From assembly GCA_018816735.1 (NCBI GenBank), contig JAHIVH010000054.1:1-64000 (forward strand): a stretch of 64,000 bases of DNA. The letters run 5' to 3'. A program made the translations under genes and the position numbers. Position 1 is the stretch's first letter. Each line of letters starts with the position of its first letter. This DNA is from Pseudomonadota bacterium (GTDB taxonomy: Bacteria > Desulfobacterota > Desulfobacteria > Desulfobacterales > JAHIVH01). Below, piece after piece: positions 45,571 through 55,519 of this stretch. The notes beneath the pieces were generated by a model, which saw only the letters and a list, made by a program, of their open reading frames with translations, was not told the DNA's origin and searched no databases.

Positions 45571-46227
45571 TCACGGTGCAAGTTTTTGGCCACCTATCCG
45601 GTTTGCCAGAGAAACGATCGTCTCTTCAGCCGCGTCAAATCCCATTTGCGACATGTCGATGGAAAGATGATAATTACGGGCATCATACCATGATTTTTTC
45701 GTGAGCCGCTCGACATACCGCTTTCGATCCAGATCCATGGAATCGATCAGTTGACTGGCAATGGTTTCGCTATCAGCGCCGTAGAATTTGATCAGCCGTT
45801 CGATACGAAACCGTCTGGGGGCATGGATAAAGATATTCAGCAAGCGGGCCTGTCCGCCAAGAACATGGAAACCGCAACGGCCAACGATCACGCATGACCC
45901 CTGGGCAGCCAGTTGCAGCAATACCCGCTTTTCCGCCTCGATCAACTTATCATCTGAAATGATCGGCGGCGGTGGGGTGGTGCTGATGATGTATTCGGGA
46001 CATGTGGTTGAAAATGTTTCTATCAGTCGAATCCAGAAACTTTTGATACGCTCTTCCCGATGGGCCAGATCCGCTTCGGTCATTTTCAGTTCTTCTGCGG
46101 CATGCTGGAGAATCTGGCGGTCCAGATAGCCCAAACCCATTCGGCAGGCGATCCTTCGGCCCAGTTCGGCCCCGCCGCTTCCCGGTTGCCGGGCAATGGT
46201 GATCTGAAACGGTAATGGTGTCGTCAT
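45571..46227 (-). CDS. Cytidylate-kinase-like P-loop protein
   Basis: About 218 residues from ATG at 46227, which follows a GGGGG-containing ribosome site; a longer frame to 46326 has none. ARQPGSGGAELGRRIACRMG is the modified P-loop of the cytidylate-kinase-like family, followed by LGYLDRQILQHAAEEL and CVIVGRCGFHVLGG, where the last resembles VIxGRG. Proteins of this kind are common in anaerobes and are distinct from the essential Cmk. The substrate is unproven. Confidence 0.85.
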   Translation of the reverse strand: MTTPLPFQITIARQPGSGGAELGRRIACRMGLGYLDRQILQHAAEELKMTEADLAHREERIKSFWIRLIETFSTTCPEYIISTTPPPPIISDDKLIEAEKRVLLQLAAQGSCVIVGRCGFHVLGGQARLLNIFIHAPRRFRIERLIKFYGADSETIASQLIDSMDLDRKRYVERLTKKSWYDARNYHLSIDMSQMGFDAAEETIVSLANRIGGQKLAP

Positions 46228-46388
46228 GGCAACCCCCGTGTGACACGTGTTTTTTGTAATCCTCAAATGATTGAGGGGGGTGGTTCCAATCGGCACAGGC
46301 AATACCGACCGACCGGTACTGGGCAACCATACCGGGTTGCCACAGTCCTGTCAATTTATTTCCATACATGGAAAATGGCGCATGGGGT

Positions 46389-46917
46389 CTAAAACCTGCA
46401 AGTGAAAAGAAATCCTATATATGCTGGTCCCGTATAGGGAAGAACAGACCATTTCTGGCCCTTTACTCGGTGAAACGCCGGTACCATGTAGCCGGTCAGA
46501 CTTCCCATGAGAGCACCCGCAATGATATCCGTGGGATAGTGCTTCCCTGCACGGTACCGAAGATATCCGGTCGCCGAGGCCATTAAAAGCGATCCGCTCC
46601 AGACAGCAGAGCAGTATATCCCTTGTATGGCTGCTCCACATGTCGCTGTGCTCCGACCCGTTGAATGTGGCAGACCGGTCGAAACAGTTTGCATCGGACC
46701 TTGAGAGCGACTGCAAGTCATTTGAACCCAATGTATTTTGATCTCTGCCCAAATAGTGTGCCCCGACCTTTGCGGCCAATCCGGCACCGGCATGCGCCAA
46801 CTCCGTTTCATAGCTTAATTTATAGACATTCCCTGAAGCAGAAAGAGGCGGAGTTATGTTGAAAAAAATGATAAACAGGCAGACGATTTTAAAAATCAGT
46901 TTCAGTGCAGTTTCCAT
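46389..46917 (-). pseudogene. PAP2-family phosphatase, broken by deletion and frameshift
   Basis: From ATG at 46917 comes a signal peptide (LIFKIVCLFIIFFNITPPLSA) and a mature start ending in SDANCFDRSAT and SDMWSSHTRDILL. At about 46600-46620 the family match moves to another frame, reading SGSLLMASATGYLRYRAGKH, then YPTDIIAGALMG. This last part is the third phosphatase motif. The first two motifs (K-x6-RP and PSGH) are missing altogether, so about 80-100 codons were lost along with the frameshift. The enzyme cannot be active. Confidence 0.75.
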
Positions 46918-47051
46918 GTGGCATCCACCCAACGCTTCGGGTATTAACATCAAGGCTTGTGCCGGTATCTCCGGCAGATATGGGAAACCGTAACCCGGTT
47001 TTCTCATGAAAGTCAAGTGAGCCACGGAGCTGCATAGAGCAACTTCAAGGC

Positions 47052-49034
47052 TTACCGGGCAGTTACCTTGAATCGGCCGACCATGCTATTCAGCTTTTCT
47101 GCCATGCGGGAGAGTTCAGATGAATTTTTATTTACCTTGGAGCTGCTGTTGGCCATTTCACTGATCGTCCGGGTTAATTCTGAGATTTCAGATGCTATGT
47201 CTTTGGATACATCGGAACTCTGTGAAACGTTTGTATTGACTTCATTCATGTTGGTTGAGGCCTGGGATAAATTGCCGCTGATCTCACGGGTTGCAATAGA
47301 CTGTTCCTCAACGGCTGAAGCGATCGTTGTGACGATTTCATTTACATTATTGATGACGCTGGTGATGGCTGCCATTTCTTTTACTGTGGATTCTGTAGAA
47401 TTCTGGATTGCCTCGACGCGCTGTTTGATCTCTCCGGTGGCGCCTGAGGTCTGCATGGCCAGATCCTTGATTTCGTTGGCGACGACGGCAAACCCTTTGC
47501 CGGCCTCTCCTGCACGGGCTGCTTCTATGGTAGCGTTCAAGGCCAGCAGATTGACCTGCGCGGATATCTCCGTGATGGCCCCGATAACTTTTTCGATTTC
47601 CTGGGCGGCGTTACCGAGCGTACCCATCTGTTTGGAGACTGATTCGGTTTGTTTGACCGCTTCATGCGTCGTCTCCCGGGCTTTTTCCGTATTCAGGGCA
47701 ATTTCATTAATGGTTGTTTCCATTTCTTCTGTGGATGCAGCCACCATATTGATATTGCCAGTGGTTTGGTCCATCGCGTCTGCCACCGTATTCATGCTGA
47801 TACTCATTTCTTCCCCGGCAGTTGAAACAGCTGTTGCCTTTGTGGACATCTGGTTTGCTCCTGAGGACATCTGTGCTGAAACAGCAGCAAGTTCTTTTGA
47901 AGAAACAGTCAGTTGACCTGCGTTTTGAGCAACTTCCGTGATAATCGTCTGAATTTTCTCTATAAAAATGTTGAACCATCTGGCCAGTTCACCGACTTCG
48001 TCCTTGCTGGCAACGGTAAGGCGCTTGGTGAGATCTCCCTCCCCTTCTGCCGCATCCTTTAAACCTGCCACAACGCTGTTGATGGGTTTTACCACTGAAT
48101 TGGCGATGAAAAAGATCAGTGTGCCTGTCAGAAGAACAATAAATGCGGAAAACAGGATATTGAAAGACCTCAGTCGGTTGATGGGCGCAAAAATTTCACT
48201 GGTAAAGCCACCCACACCAAGGGTCCAACCGGTCAGACTGTCTTTACGGAAGACAACGATTTTTTCTGCGCCATTCCAGACATATGTGATGGTTCCGTTT
48301 TCCATCTTCATCATTTCCTGGCCAAAATCCAATGTCTTCATATTCAGCTTTAAAATCTGGTTTTTGTCAGGGTGTACAACAATGTAGCCCTCCTGGTTGT
48401 AGATATAGCCATATCCGTTTTCACCCACCTTGATCGGGTCAATGAATTCATGGGAGAAACTGTTTAGTGCCACAACGGAAAACAGGACGCCCTCTATTTT
48501 ACCGTTGATTTTGATGGGTGCGGATACAGATGTGATCGGATTTCCTGTCAGCCTGCTTTTCAGAATGTCGGATATGACAATATTGCCATTCCGGCTTTCT
48601 TTAAAATACTGCCGGTCAGAAATGTTAAGTTTACCGACAGTGTCAGGAGTGGATGCCGCTATCACACTACCGGAAAGATCGGCTATGCAAATATCTTCAT
48701 AATATTTGCCGCTATCCTTAAGCTTTTTCATATAGGCGTTTGCTGCTGTTCGGGCTGCTTCGCCTTCTTCATCGTCTTTTAATGCGGTCTTGAAGATATC
48801 AATTTCGCTCCAGTAAAGTACTTCAATCTTTCGGTCATTCATCCATGCAGTCAGGAATTTTATGGTGAACTCTGCAATTTGAGTTGTCTGGCCGATAAGG
48901 GCTTCTTTAATCGCTGTCCTGGATTTTTGATATGAAATGATGGACGATATCAGCATTCCAAGGATCATGAGTGTTAATGTGGGAATGAGAAATTTTTTTT
49001 TCAATGAAAGATTCGTTTTCATGATACCAGCCAT
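47052..49034 (-). CDS. Methyl-accepting chemotaxis protein
   Basis: About 660 residues from ATG at 49034, which has a perfect AAGGAGGAAAT ribosome site. Two membrane helices (about 12-34 and 280-305) enclose a double Cache sensor domain with a [18 protein letters not shown] and [18 protein letters not shown] pattern. HAMP follows, then a long MCP signalling domain with the hairpin tip [22 protein letters not shown] (written here with one generalised position), and [19 protein letters not shown]. It directs motility in response to small organic ligands, perhaps acids or amino acids. It has no C-terminal CheR/CheB pentapeptide. Confidence 0.95.
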   Translation of the reverse strand: MAGIMKTNLSLKKKFLIPTLTLMILGMLISSIISYQKSRTAIKEALIGQTTQIAEFTIKFLTAWMNDRKIEVLYWSEIDIFKTALKDDEEGEAARTAANAYMKKLKDSGKYYEDICIADLSGSVIAASTPDTVGKLNISDRQYFKESRNGNIVISDILKSRLTGNPITSVSAPIKINGKIEGVLFSVVALNSFSHEFIDPIKVGENGYGYIYNQEGYIVVHPDKNQILKLNMKTLDFGQEMMKMENGTITYVWNGAEKIVVFRKDSLTGWTLGVGGFTSEIFAPINRLRSFNILFSAFIVLLTGTLIFFIANSVVKPINSVVAGLKDAAEGEGDLTKRLTVASKDEVGELARWFNIFIEKIQTIITEVAQNAGQLTVSSKELAAVSAQMSSGANQMSTKATAVSTAGEEMSISMNTVADAMDQTTGNINMVAASTEEMETTINEIALNTEKARETTHEAVKQTESVSKQMGTLGNAAQEIEKVIGAITEISAQVNLLALNATIEAARAGEAGKGFAVVANEIKDLAMQTSGATGEIKQRVEAIQNSTESTVKEMAAITSVINNVNEIVTTIASAVEEQSIATREISGNLSQASTNMNEVNTNVSQSSDVSKDIASEISELTRTISEMANSSSKVNKNSSELSRMAEKLNSMVGRFKVTAR

Positions 49035-49430
49035 TATTTCCTCCTTTTTAGGTAAAGCAACTGGGGGCACATATCTGAGATAATATAGATCGGGGAATTA
49101 TCCTTAAGAAAAATTTTTAAGGCACAGTCAAGAATTGGTACTCTGGGGTCAAACCGGAAAAATGATGTCCTGTGGTATTGTTTCTGATTTGGAACATCAA
49201 AAAATTTTTGTTAAGCATAATATAATGCAAGGTTGTTCACAAGTAATATTTGATGAATTATCGGGCTGCTTCTTATAAAATCTTCACAGATGGTCATTCA
49301 TTTATAAAATGACAGAAGGTCCCAGATGCCCGGGGTTGCATTTTGAAAACGATCATTTTTGAAAATAATGTTGACACCGGCAACATTATTTTTTAAGTCT
49401 ATGTTTACTGTGTAAACATTGGGAAGGTAC
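49035..49430. other. Intergenic region with regulatory palindromes at its right end
   Basis: The first 325 bases hold no gene or clear element. The last 70 bases contain the two palindromes described separately. The chemoreceptor and TetR promoters must both be in this divergent region. Confidence 0.5.
49362..49419 (+). promoter_or_regulatory. Two perfect inverted repeats upstream of a tetR gene, probable operators
   Basis: AAAATAATGTTG and CAACATTATTTT (49362-49392, 7-base spacer) form 12-bp arms. ATGTTTAC and GTAAACAT (49401-49419, 3-base spacer) form 8-bp arms. A TTGACA lies inside the first palindrome (49371-49376) and may be a -35 box. The second has the symmetry and length common for TetR operators and lies 11 bases before the start codon. 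Confidence 0.65.
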
Positions 49431-50051
49431 ATGGCAAAAAAACAGATAAAAAAATCCTATCATCATGGTCACTTGAGAGACGCTCTCATAAATGCCGCAC
49501 TGAAATTAATTGAAAAAAAAGGCGTAAAAGGGCTGACCCTTCGGGAGATTGCCAAGCATGCCAAGGTCAGCCATTCTGCCCCTTACCGTCATTTCAAGGA
49601 CAAGGCGGACCTGCTTACCGCAGTTGCGGTGGAAGGGTTTGAAACGCTCGTAAAAGAGACCCACAAACGGTTTGAAACGGTTTCCGGCGATCCGCTTTCC
49701 CGGTTTCGGGAAAGCGGGCTTGCCTATATCGATTTTGCCATCGCACACCCATCCCATTTCAGGGTGATGTTCGGGCTGGGGGAAAACAGACAACAGACAC
49801 CGCCAGCGCTGAAAAAAGCATCGGGTGAATCTTTCAGGATTCTTTTGGATAGCATCATGGCATGCCAGGAAAAAACATATATCAAAGCAGGTGATCCCAT
49901 GGAACTGGCACTTTGTGCATGGTCCATTGTTCACGGATTTGCAACACTCTATATTGAAGGGTATATCAAAAAATATGATTATGAGGGAAATCAGCGATTA
50001 AAGGAAATGATCACAGATAATCTGTATCTGGGACTTCATATAAAGCCTTAA
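49431..50051 (+). CDS. TetR-family regulator
   Basis: 206 residues from ATG at 49431. The DNA-binding domain reads HHGHLRDALINAALKLIEKK, GLTLREIAKHAKVSHSAPYRHFKDKADL, where the second stretch covers about residues 36-63. The C-terminal domain resembles the TetR_C WHG type (AHPSHFRVMFG, LCAWSIVHGFATLYIEG). It probably represses itself and the downstream ferredoxin and flavodoxin-ferredoxin genes; palindromes lie just upstream. The effector is unknown. Confidence 0.92.
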   Translation: MAKKQIKKSYHHGHLRDALINAALKLIEKKGVKGLTLREIAKHAKVSHSAPYRHFKDKADLLTAVAVEGFETLVKETHKRFETVSGDPLSRFRESGLAYIDFAIAHPSHFRVMFGLGENRQQTPPALKKASGESFRILLDSIMACQEKTYIKAGDPMELALCAWSIVHGFATLYIEGYIKKYDYEGNQRLKEMITDNLYLGLHIKP

Positions 50052-50136
50052 TAAGAAACCATCTGTTCATCACACGGTACTCTTGTGGGAAAGGGAAGCC
50101 GTGTCAATTCTAACCTTTTAACTGAAGAGGTGTACC

Positions 50137-51219
50137 ATGGCGGAAGATATTTACAAAAAACTGGCTAATGTTCTGGATACGTTACCAAACGGTTATCCGG
50201 CCACAGAAAGCGGTATTGAACTCAAGATTTTGAAAAAGATTTTCGAGCCTGACGAGGCAGACCTTTTCTGCGATCTGAAACTGTCCTTTGAAACGCCGGA
50301 ACAGATATCCAGAAGGACGGGAAGATCTCTTGATGGTCTTTCCGGAAAGTTGACCACCATGTGGCACAAGGGGCAGATTTTTGGCGTTGATTTCGGAACA
50401 GCCAAACTCTTTAAGATGATGCCCTGGGTATTTGGCATTTATGAGTTTCAGCTCAAACACCTGACCAGGGAATTTGTTGAAATGGTGGAAGAATATATGC
50501 CTTACTTTGGTATGCAGTTTTTTTCCAATAAACCCCAGTTGATGCATATCGTGCCTGTGGAACAGGAGCTTAAAAATTCCCAGGAAGCCATGCCGTATGA
50601 ACGGGTGTCATCCATTATTGAAAAAGGCCTGTCTTTTGCCGTAAACGATTGCATTTGTAAAAAAGAAAAGGAACTCCTGGGGGAAGCATGTGACAGGCCC
50701 ATGGAAGTGTGCCTTGCAATTGCTCCTGTTCCCGGTATTTTTGATAACCATCCTTTTGGCGCCAAACCGATTACCAAGGAAGAGGCTTATGAAGTGCTTC
50801 GAAAATCCGAAGAAGCCGGACTGGTTCACATGACCAGTAATTTTCAAAATGGCCATATATATATCTGCAATTGCTGCAGCTGCTGTTGCGGCGTGTTGAG
50901 AGCGATCAATGAATATGGTATCTCGGAAGGGGTGAACTCATCTTATATTGCGCAGATTGAAACAGATACGTGCGTGGGATGTGGCATTTGCGCGGATGAG
51001 CGGTGTCAGGTTCATGCCATCGAGGAAGATGATGGCGCATATGTCGTCCTGAAGGATAGATGTATTGGCTGTGGGCTCTGCATATCCACCTGCCAGGTCG
51101 AGGCCATTTCACTTGTGCGTAAGAATCCTGAAGATATCGTTAAACCCCCTGTGGATGAAATGGACTGGTATAAAAAACGAAGTGAAATCCGGGGGGTGGA
51201 TGCGGGAACGTATATGTAA
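50137..51219 (+). CDS. 4Fe-4S ferredoxin-type iron-sulfur protein
   Basis: This 360-residue cytoplasmic protein has an N-terminal region with a winged-helix look (ISRRTGRSLDGLSGKLTTMW), a middle with several Cys (NDCICKKEKELLGEACDRPMEVC, at about residues 170-195; YICNCCSCCCGVL), and two C-terminal 4Fe-4S motifs (CVGCGICADERCQ; CIGCGLCISTCQ). The unusual CNCCSCCCG run may bind a further cluster. Homologues occur in anaerobes next to oxidoreductases, and here a flavodoxin-ferredoxin fusion follows. It is probably an electron carrier or reductive activator. Confidence 0.85.
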   Translation: MAEDIYKKLANVLDTLPNGYPATESGIELKILKKIFEPDEADLFCDLKLSFETPEQISRRTGRSLDGLSGKLTTMWHKGQIFGVDFGTAKLFKMMPWVFGIYEFQLKHLTREFVEMVEEYMPYFGMQFFSNKPQLMHIVPVEQELKNSQEAMPYERVSSIIEKGLSFAVNDCICKKEKELLGEACDRPMEVCLAIAPVPGIFDNHPFGAKPITKEEAYEVLRKSEEAGLVHMTSNFQNGHIYICNCCSCCCGVLRAINEYGISEGVNSSYIAQIETDTCVGCGICADERCQVHAIEEDDGAYVVLKDRCIGCGLCISTCQVEAISLVRKNPEDIVKPPVDEMDWYKKRSEIRGVDAGTYM

Positions 51220-51306
51220 TGACTTTTTTCATTTTTCTCCCTTTGACGGTGACTGTCTCGTCAAGGGGAGACCGTATTGAAAGCCAATCTTAAGGATGAT
51301 GACAAA

Positions 51307-52287
51307 ATGGAATTGAAAAAGACAACCCGGAGAACGTTTTTGCGAAATATGGCTGTTTCAGCTGCTGCCATATCGATAACTCCGGTACCGGCTTCGGCAT
51401 GTATGACGATTGACACAATCAAGGGAAATGTGCCCATGAAAAAAAGAGACGTGAAGCATGTCCTTGTTCTCTGGTACAGTCAGACCGGCAACACCGAGCG
51501 GATGGGCAGGCTGATTTCAAAGACACTTGAAAAGCGGGGTATCACGGTCACTGCATCTGAGATGAGAGAATTTGATCTGTCGCATTTTCCAGATGTGGAT
51601 CTGATTATTGCAGGCTCGCCGGTTTTTTATTATGACACACCGGATTATGCTAAAAAATGGATCGATGCGATGCCGGATTTAAAGGGTACGCCTGTTGCCG
51701 CCTATGTCACCTATGGGGGGCCTGAAGGAAACCAGCACAATGCAGCCTGTTCCATATTAAGGCATCTTTCGGACAGGGGAGGGGTGCCTGTGGGATTGAA
51801 GTGGTTCATGAACATGAGCACGTTTCCCCTGGCCTGGTCTGAGGAAAAGGTTCACCACAAGACCTGGATGAGCCGTGATCTGCCGAATGAAAACACGTAT
51901 AAGGATGCACGGGCGTATGCGTCGTTTCTGGTCAGCCAGGTCGAACAGGGAAAAGACAGCGTGTTCTCCAAAAAGCTGACCTTAAGGGAAATGTCCATTT
52001 TCTTCGGCCCTGAATGGTGGACGAAAAAAATTGTAAAGAATCATTCCATAGACAAAGATAAATGTATTCAATGCGGAACCTGTGTGGACAAGTGTCCGGC
52101 ACATGCCATTGATATCGATCAGTTCAAAATAGACCGGAAATCATGTGTGCTCTGCTTTGGCTGCATCAACAATTGCCCGGTCCAGGCTGTGACCATGACC
52201 TATAACGGCGAAAAGGTATCCGGATATCCCGAATTCATGAAACAAAAGAAGTTGAAGATTATCGAACCGGAAGAATTGCAAGGGTGA
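51307..52287 (+). CDS. Tat-exported flavodoxin-ferredoxin fusion
   Basis: 326 residues from ATG at 51307 (AAGGAT upstream; the frame also continues to a TTG at 51277). The N-terminus TTRRTFLRNMAVSAAAISIT is a twin-arginine signal, with probable cleavage after PASA. A flavodoxin domain follows (LVLWYSQTGNTERMGRLISK for FMN phosphate binding; AYVTYGGPEGN), then two 4Fe-4S motifs (CIQCGTCVDKCPAHAI; CVLCFGCINNCPVQAV). It resembles the cytoplasmic EFR1 flavodoxin-ferredoxin family but appears exported, which is odd. It likely moves electrons in the periplasm. Confidence 0.85.
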   Translation: MELKKTTRRTFLRNMAVSAAAISITPVPASACMTIDTIKGNVPMKKRDVKHVLVLWYSQTGNTERMGRLISKTLEKRGITVTASEMREFDLSHFPDVDLIIAGSPVFYYDTPDYAKKWIDAMPDLKGTPVAAYVTYGGPEGNQHNAACSILRHLSDRGGVPVGLKWFMNMSTFPLAWSEEKVHHKTWMSRDLPNENTYKDARAYASFLVSQVEQGKDSVFSKKLTLREMSIFFGPEWWTKKIVKNHSIDKDKCIQCGTCVDKCPAHAIDIDQFKIDRKSCVLCFGCINNCPVQAVTMTYNGEKVSGYPEFMKQKKLKIIEPEELQG

Positions 52288-52525
52288 TCTTTAACATTTT
52301 AAAATTGCATCATCCCATGATGTGTGGGATTTTAATCTTGACAAAACAATAATCGACTATCTATAGTCAGCTAACACGCCATATCTATCCTGTTCAAGAT
52401 AATTGAAATCATTCAATATGATATTGGATTGGGATATTGTTTTGTTTATTATGTAAATTCAAATGGTTTGGCTATGTTGTGGGAAATCGCCGTTTTAAAA
52501 ATCGTGTAAAGGAAGGAAGCTGTTC

Positions 52526-53740
52526 ATGAAAAAGAATAATCCGTTATCGATGATCATGTTTATTTTTGTATGGGTGGGGTCTTTAATGGCAATAACTGCC
52601 TGTGACACAAGCACGACCAAACTTGAGTGGGAACATATCTATGATGAAGCAGAGACGTACGCCGGGCCATCAACTATTTTCGAGGCCAGGGATGGTGGGT
52701 ATATCGTTTATGATTATTCATATGTACCGAATCAATCGATGTTAATGAAAATTGATAATCAGGGGAATCCGTTATGGCAGGATATTTTTGACCGGGACGG
52801 TGCCCTGGCTTTCCGTGAAACAACGGATGGCGGTTATCTTATGAAAAGTATTCAGGCAAAAGAGCTCCTTCTTAAAAAACTGGACGAGAACCGCGAGTTG
52901 ATCTGGCAGGCCACATACACAGTCAGTGCCAATGAAGATATCAAATCGTCCATGTGGACGGATGATGGCGGATGTGTCATCAGTGGCTTGGTGGATAACG
53001 ATCCTGAAGCTGATACGGCGTTTATCGTCAAACTGGATGCCTTGGGTGGTGTTGAATGGAAAACAACCCCTGAAAACGATTTCTCAATTTTGGACTGCCA
53101 GGCCAGTGACGGCGGCTTCATCGCGATGACCAAAACCGAAACAGAAGACGGAAACCAGTTCTGGATGCATAAACTGAGCGCATCCGGTGAATTTCTCTGG
53201 TCAAATATCGTTCATGAAACAGCTATCACCAGATTGCCCCTGGGCAATGTCACCTTTGCCGTTCGGACGTTGTACAAATTCAGGGATATCAAACCGTTGA
53301 TGGCAGGGGGCTTTATTGCAACAGGCGCAATTGAAAGTATTTATATGTCGGATGAAGGCGATATTGAGAAAGACAATTCTTCCTTTGTCATGAAAATATC
53401 AGACTCAGGCGAGCTGATATGGCGGAAATCTTTTATGGCCCAGCTTGGATACGAAACATCCTACTTGACATGGAAATATGCAAAGCATGTTATTGAGACG
53501 GTGGACAAGGCGTATGTTGTCACCGGATACGGATATAAAACAGGGCCAGACGGCGCTGTGCAAACCCTGTGGATGGCCAAATTATCAACCAACGGCGTTG
53601 TCCTGCTCGATAAAAAGTATGACACTGATTCTGAGGAACCCGATTCTACAGGAACCGCGCTTTCCGCCACCCAGGATGGGGGATACATCGTGGCCGGCCT
53701 AAAGGGAAATTCAAACAGGATAATGAAATTTATCGATTGA
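52526..53740 (+). CDS. Lipoprotein with DGGY-type repeats (beta-propeller-like)
   Basis: This 404-residue protein has a lipoprotein signal peptide with ITAC lipobox. Repeated blocks of the form (T)xDGGYIVxG, followed by (MK)(K)LDxxGxxxW, can be seen at least six times (EARDGGYIVYD, ETTDGGYLMKS, TDDGGCVISG, ASDGGFIAM, MAGGFIATG, TQDGGYIVAG). This is typical for secreted proteins with a seven-bladed propeller-like fold. No catalytic motif is visible. It stands alone between the flavodoxin fusion and the convergent reductase gene. A GGAAGGAAG ribosome site precedes the ATG. Confidence 0.8.
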   Translation: MKKNNPLSMIMFIFVWVGSLMAITACDTSTTKLEWEHIYDEAETYAGPSTIFEARDGGYIVYDYSYVPNQSMLMKIDNQGNPLWQDIFDRDGALAFRETTDGGYLMKSIQAKELLLKKLDENRELIWQATYTVSANEDIKSSMWTDDGGCVISGLVDNDPEADTAFIVKLDALGGVEWKTTPENDFSILDCQASDGGFIAMTKTETEDGNQFWMHKLSASGEFLWSNIVHETAITRLPLGNVTFAVRTLYKFRDIKPLMAGGFIATGAIESIYMSDEGDIEKDNSSFVMKISDSGELIWRKSFMAQLGYETSYLTWKYAKHVIETVDKAYVVTGYGYKTGPDGAVQTLWMAKLSTNGVVLLDKKYDTDSEEPDSTGTALSATQDGGYIVAGLKGNSNRIMKFID

Positions 53741-53759
53741 CCCAAACGGTTGCCGATCA

Positions 53760-55415
53760 TCAGACCGGAAGGGTTGTTTTATAAATTTCAAATCCGCCGT
53801 TCAGGCTTTTGACGTTGAAGCCCTTCTGGGACATGATCCGGTACCCCAGATACCCCCTCAATCCGATGGCGCAAAAGACGACATACGATTTTTTCCGGTC
53901 AAGTTCGCTCAGTTTTTCCCGTAAACGTTCAATGGGAATATGGATGGCACCTTCAATGGTTCCTTCCATGTCGATTTCCAGTGGGGTGCGAAGATCGATC
54001 AGGGTTGTTTCTGATTGGTCAATCCCGCCAATTTTATCCCAGTGGATAACGTCAATATCTCCATTGAGAATATTTGAGGCCACAAAACCGGCAATATTTA
54101 TCGGATCTTTGGCCGCAGAATAGGGCGGCGCATAGGCCAGTTCGAGACGTTCAAGGTCGTGAACTGTCAACCCCGCATAGATAGCGGTTGACAGAATGTC
54201 AACCCGTTTGTCAACCCCTTCACCACCGACGATCTGTGCGCCTAAGATTTTTCCCGTTCCCGGTGAGAAAAGGAGCTTGATGCCCATGGTTTCTGACCCC
54301 GGATAATAGGAGGCATGGGAACCTGAAAAGGTATAGCTTCTGATGTAAGCCATGTTTTCCGCTTTGAGGTTTTTTTCGGTAAGACCGGTGATTGCAGCGG
54401 TTTTCTTGAAAACTTTCACAATGGATGTGCCAAGGACGCCATGGAAAAGGGACGCGCGGCCCAGCGCGTTGTCAGCCGCAATTCTTGCCTGTTTATTCGC
54501 CGGTCCAGCCAGGGGAAGCAGCATTTCTTTTCCGGTGATAAGATGCCGGTTCACGACCGCATCGCCAACCGCGAAAATATCAGGGTCGGATGTTTTCATG
54601 GCGGCATTCACTTCGATACCTGACCGGACACCGAGTTCAAGACCTGCTGTTTTGGCAAGCCCGTTTTCCGGTCTCACCCCCACAGCCCAGATAACCATAT
54701 CGGTGTCCAGGTGATACCCGTTTTCAGTGAACAGGCGGATTTTTCCATCATGCCGTGTGATGCGGATTACCCGATTTTCAAGATCCAGCATCACCCCGTT
54801 TTCCCACATGTGTTCATGGAGCATGGATGCCATTTCAAAATCGAGTTGGGGCATGATCTGATCCAGCATTTCAACGAGGGTTGTTTTAACGCCTTTTGCA
54901 GTGAGGTTTTCCGCCATTTCCACACCGATAAACCCTCCTCCCACAATGACTGCGGATTTGGGCGTGTGTGTTTCCACAAAGGCCATGATCCGATCGGTAT
55001 CCGGAATCGTCCGGAGTGTAAATACCTGGCTTAAATCCAACCCTTCAACTGTGGGAAGAACCGGTTCCGCACCAGGTGAAAGGATCAGTTTGTCATAGGA
55101 TTCCTTATAGGTTCTGCCGGTTTTTAAATCCGTGACAGCAACGTGTCTGTTATCCCTGTCTATGGAGAGGACGCTTGTAGACGTTCGGATATCAATATTG
55201 TATCTTTCTCTGAATAATTCGGGAGTGGTTACAAAAAGGTCGTCGCGGTTTTTAATGGACCCGCCGATATAGTAGGGCAGACCGCAATTGGCAAAGGAGA
55301 TAAATTCACCGCGTTCAAATATAACAATGTCGGCATCTTCATTTAATCGCCTTGCCCGTGCCGCTGCAGTCGCACCACCTGCGACCCCGCCTACGATTAC
55401 AATTTTTTCTTTCAT
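53760..55415 (-). CDS. CoA-disulfide reductase with C-terminal rhodanese domain
   Basis: About 551 residues from ATG at 55415 (an upstream ATG at 55439 is possible). The FAD motif IVGGVAGGATAAARARR and the single active Cys in SFANCGLPYYIGG mark the CoA-disulfide reductase / Npsr group. IVGGGFIGVEMAENL binds NAD(P)H. The rhodanese domain at the end has an active-site Cys in VVFCAIGLRG. Such fusions reduce CoA-disulfides, CoA-persulfides or polysulfide. This suits an anaerobe that handles reduced sulfur, and fits beside the oxygen-defence genes. Confidence 0.93.
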   Translation of the reverse strand: MKEKIVIVGGVAGGATAAARARRLNEDADIVIFERGEFISFANCGLPYYIGGSIKNRDDLFVTTPELFRERYNIDIRTSTSVLSIDRDNRHVAVTDLKTGRTYKESYDKLILSPGAEPVLPTVEGLDLSQVFTLRTIPDTDRIMAFVETHTPKSAVIVGGGFIGVEMAENLTAKGVKTTLVEMLDQIMPQLDFEMASMLHEHMWENGVMLDLENRVIRITRHDGKIRLFTENGYHLDTDMVIWAVGVRPENGLAKTAGLELGVRSGIEVNAAMKTSDPDIFAVGDAVVNRHLITGKEMLLPLAGPANKQARIAADNALGRASLFHGVLGTSIVKVFKKTAAITGLTEKNLKAENMAYIRSYTFSGSHASYYPGSETMGIKLLFSPGTGKILGAQIVGGEGVDKRVDILSTAIYAGLTVHDLERLELAYAPPYSAAKDPINIAGFVASNILNGDIDVIHWDKIGGIDQSETTLIDLRTPLEIDMEGTIEGAIHIPIERLREKLSELDRKKSYVVFCAIGLRGYLGYRIMSQKGFNVKSLNGGFEIYKTTLPV

Positions 55416-55519
55416 ATCAATCACATGCCTTATGAACACTCAAACCATTTGTCATGTGATCGGAATCACGGAGTCCTATGGGCGTGTTCTACAGGGATAT
55501 CAAGCGGTTCGTATGATCA

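Noticed and set aside
52300-52340. Terminator after the flavodoxin-ferredoxin gene (CATCAT-CCC-ATGATG hairpin)
   Set aside because: The stem is short and the following T run interrupted, so I do not claim it as a terminator.
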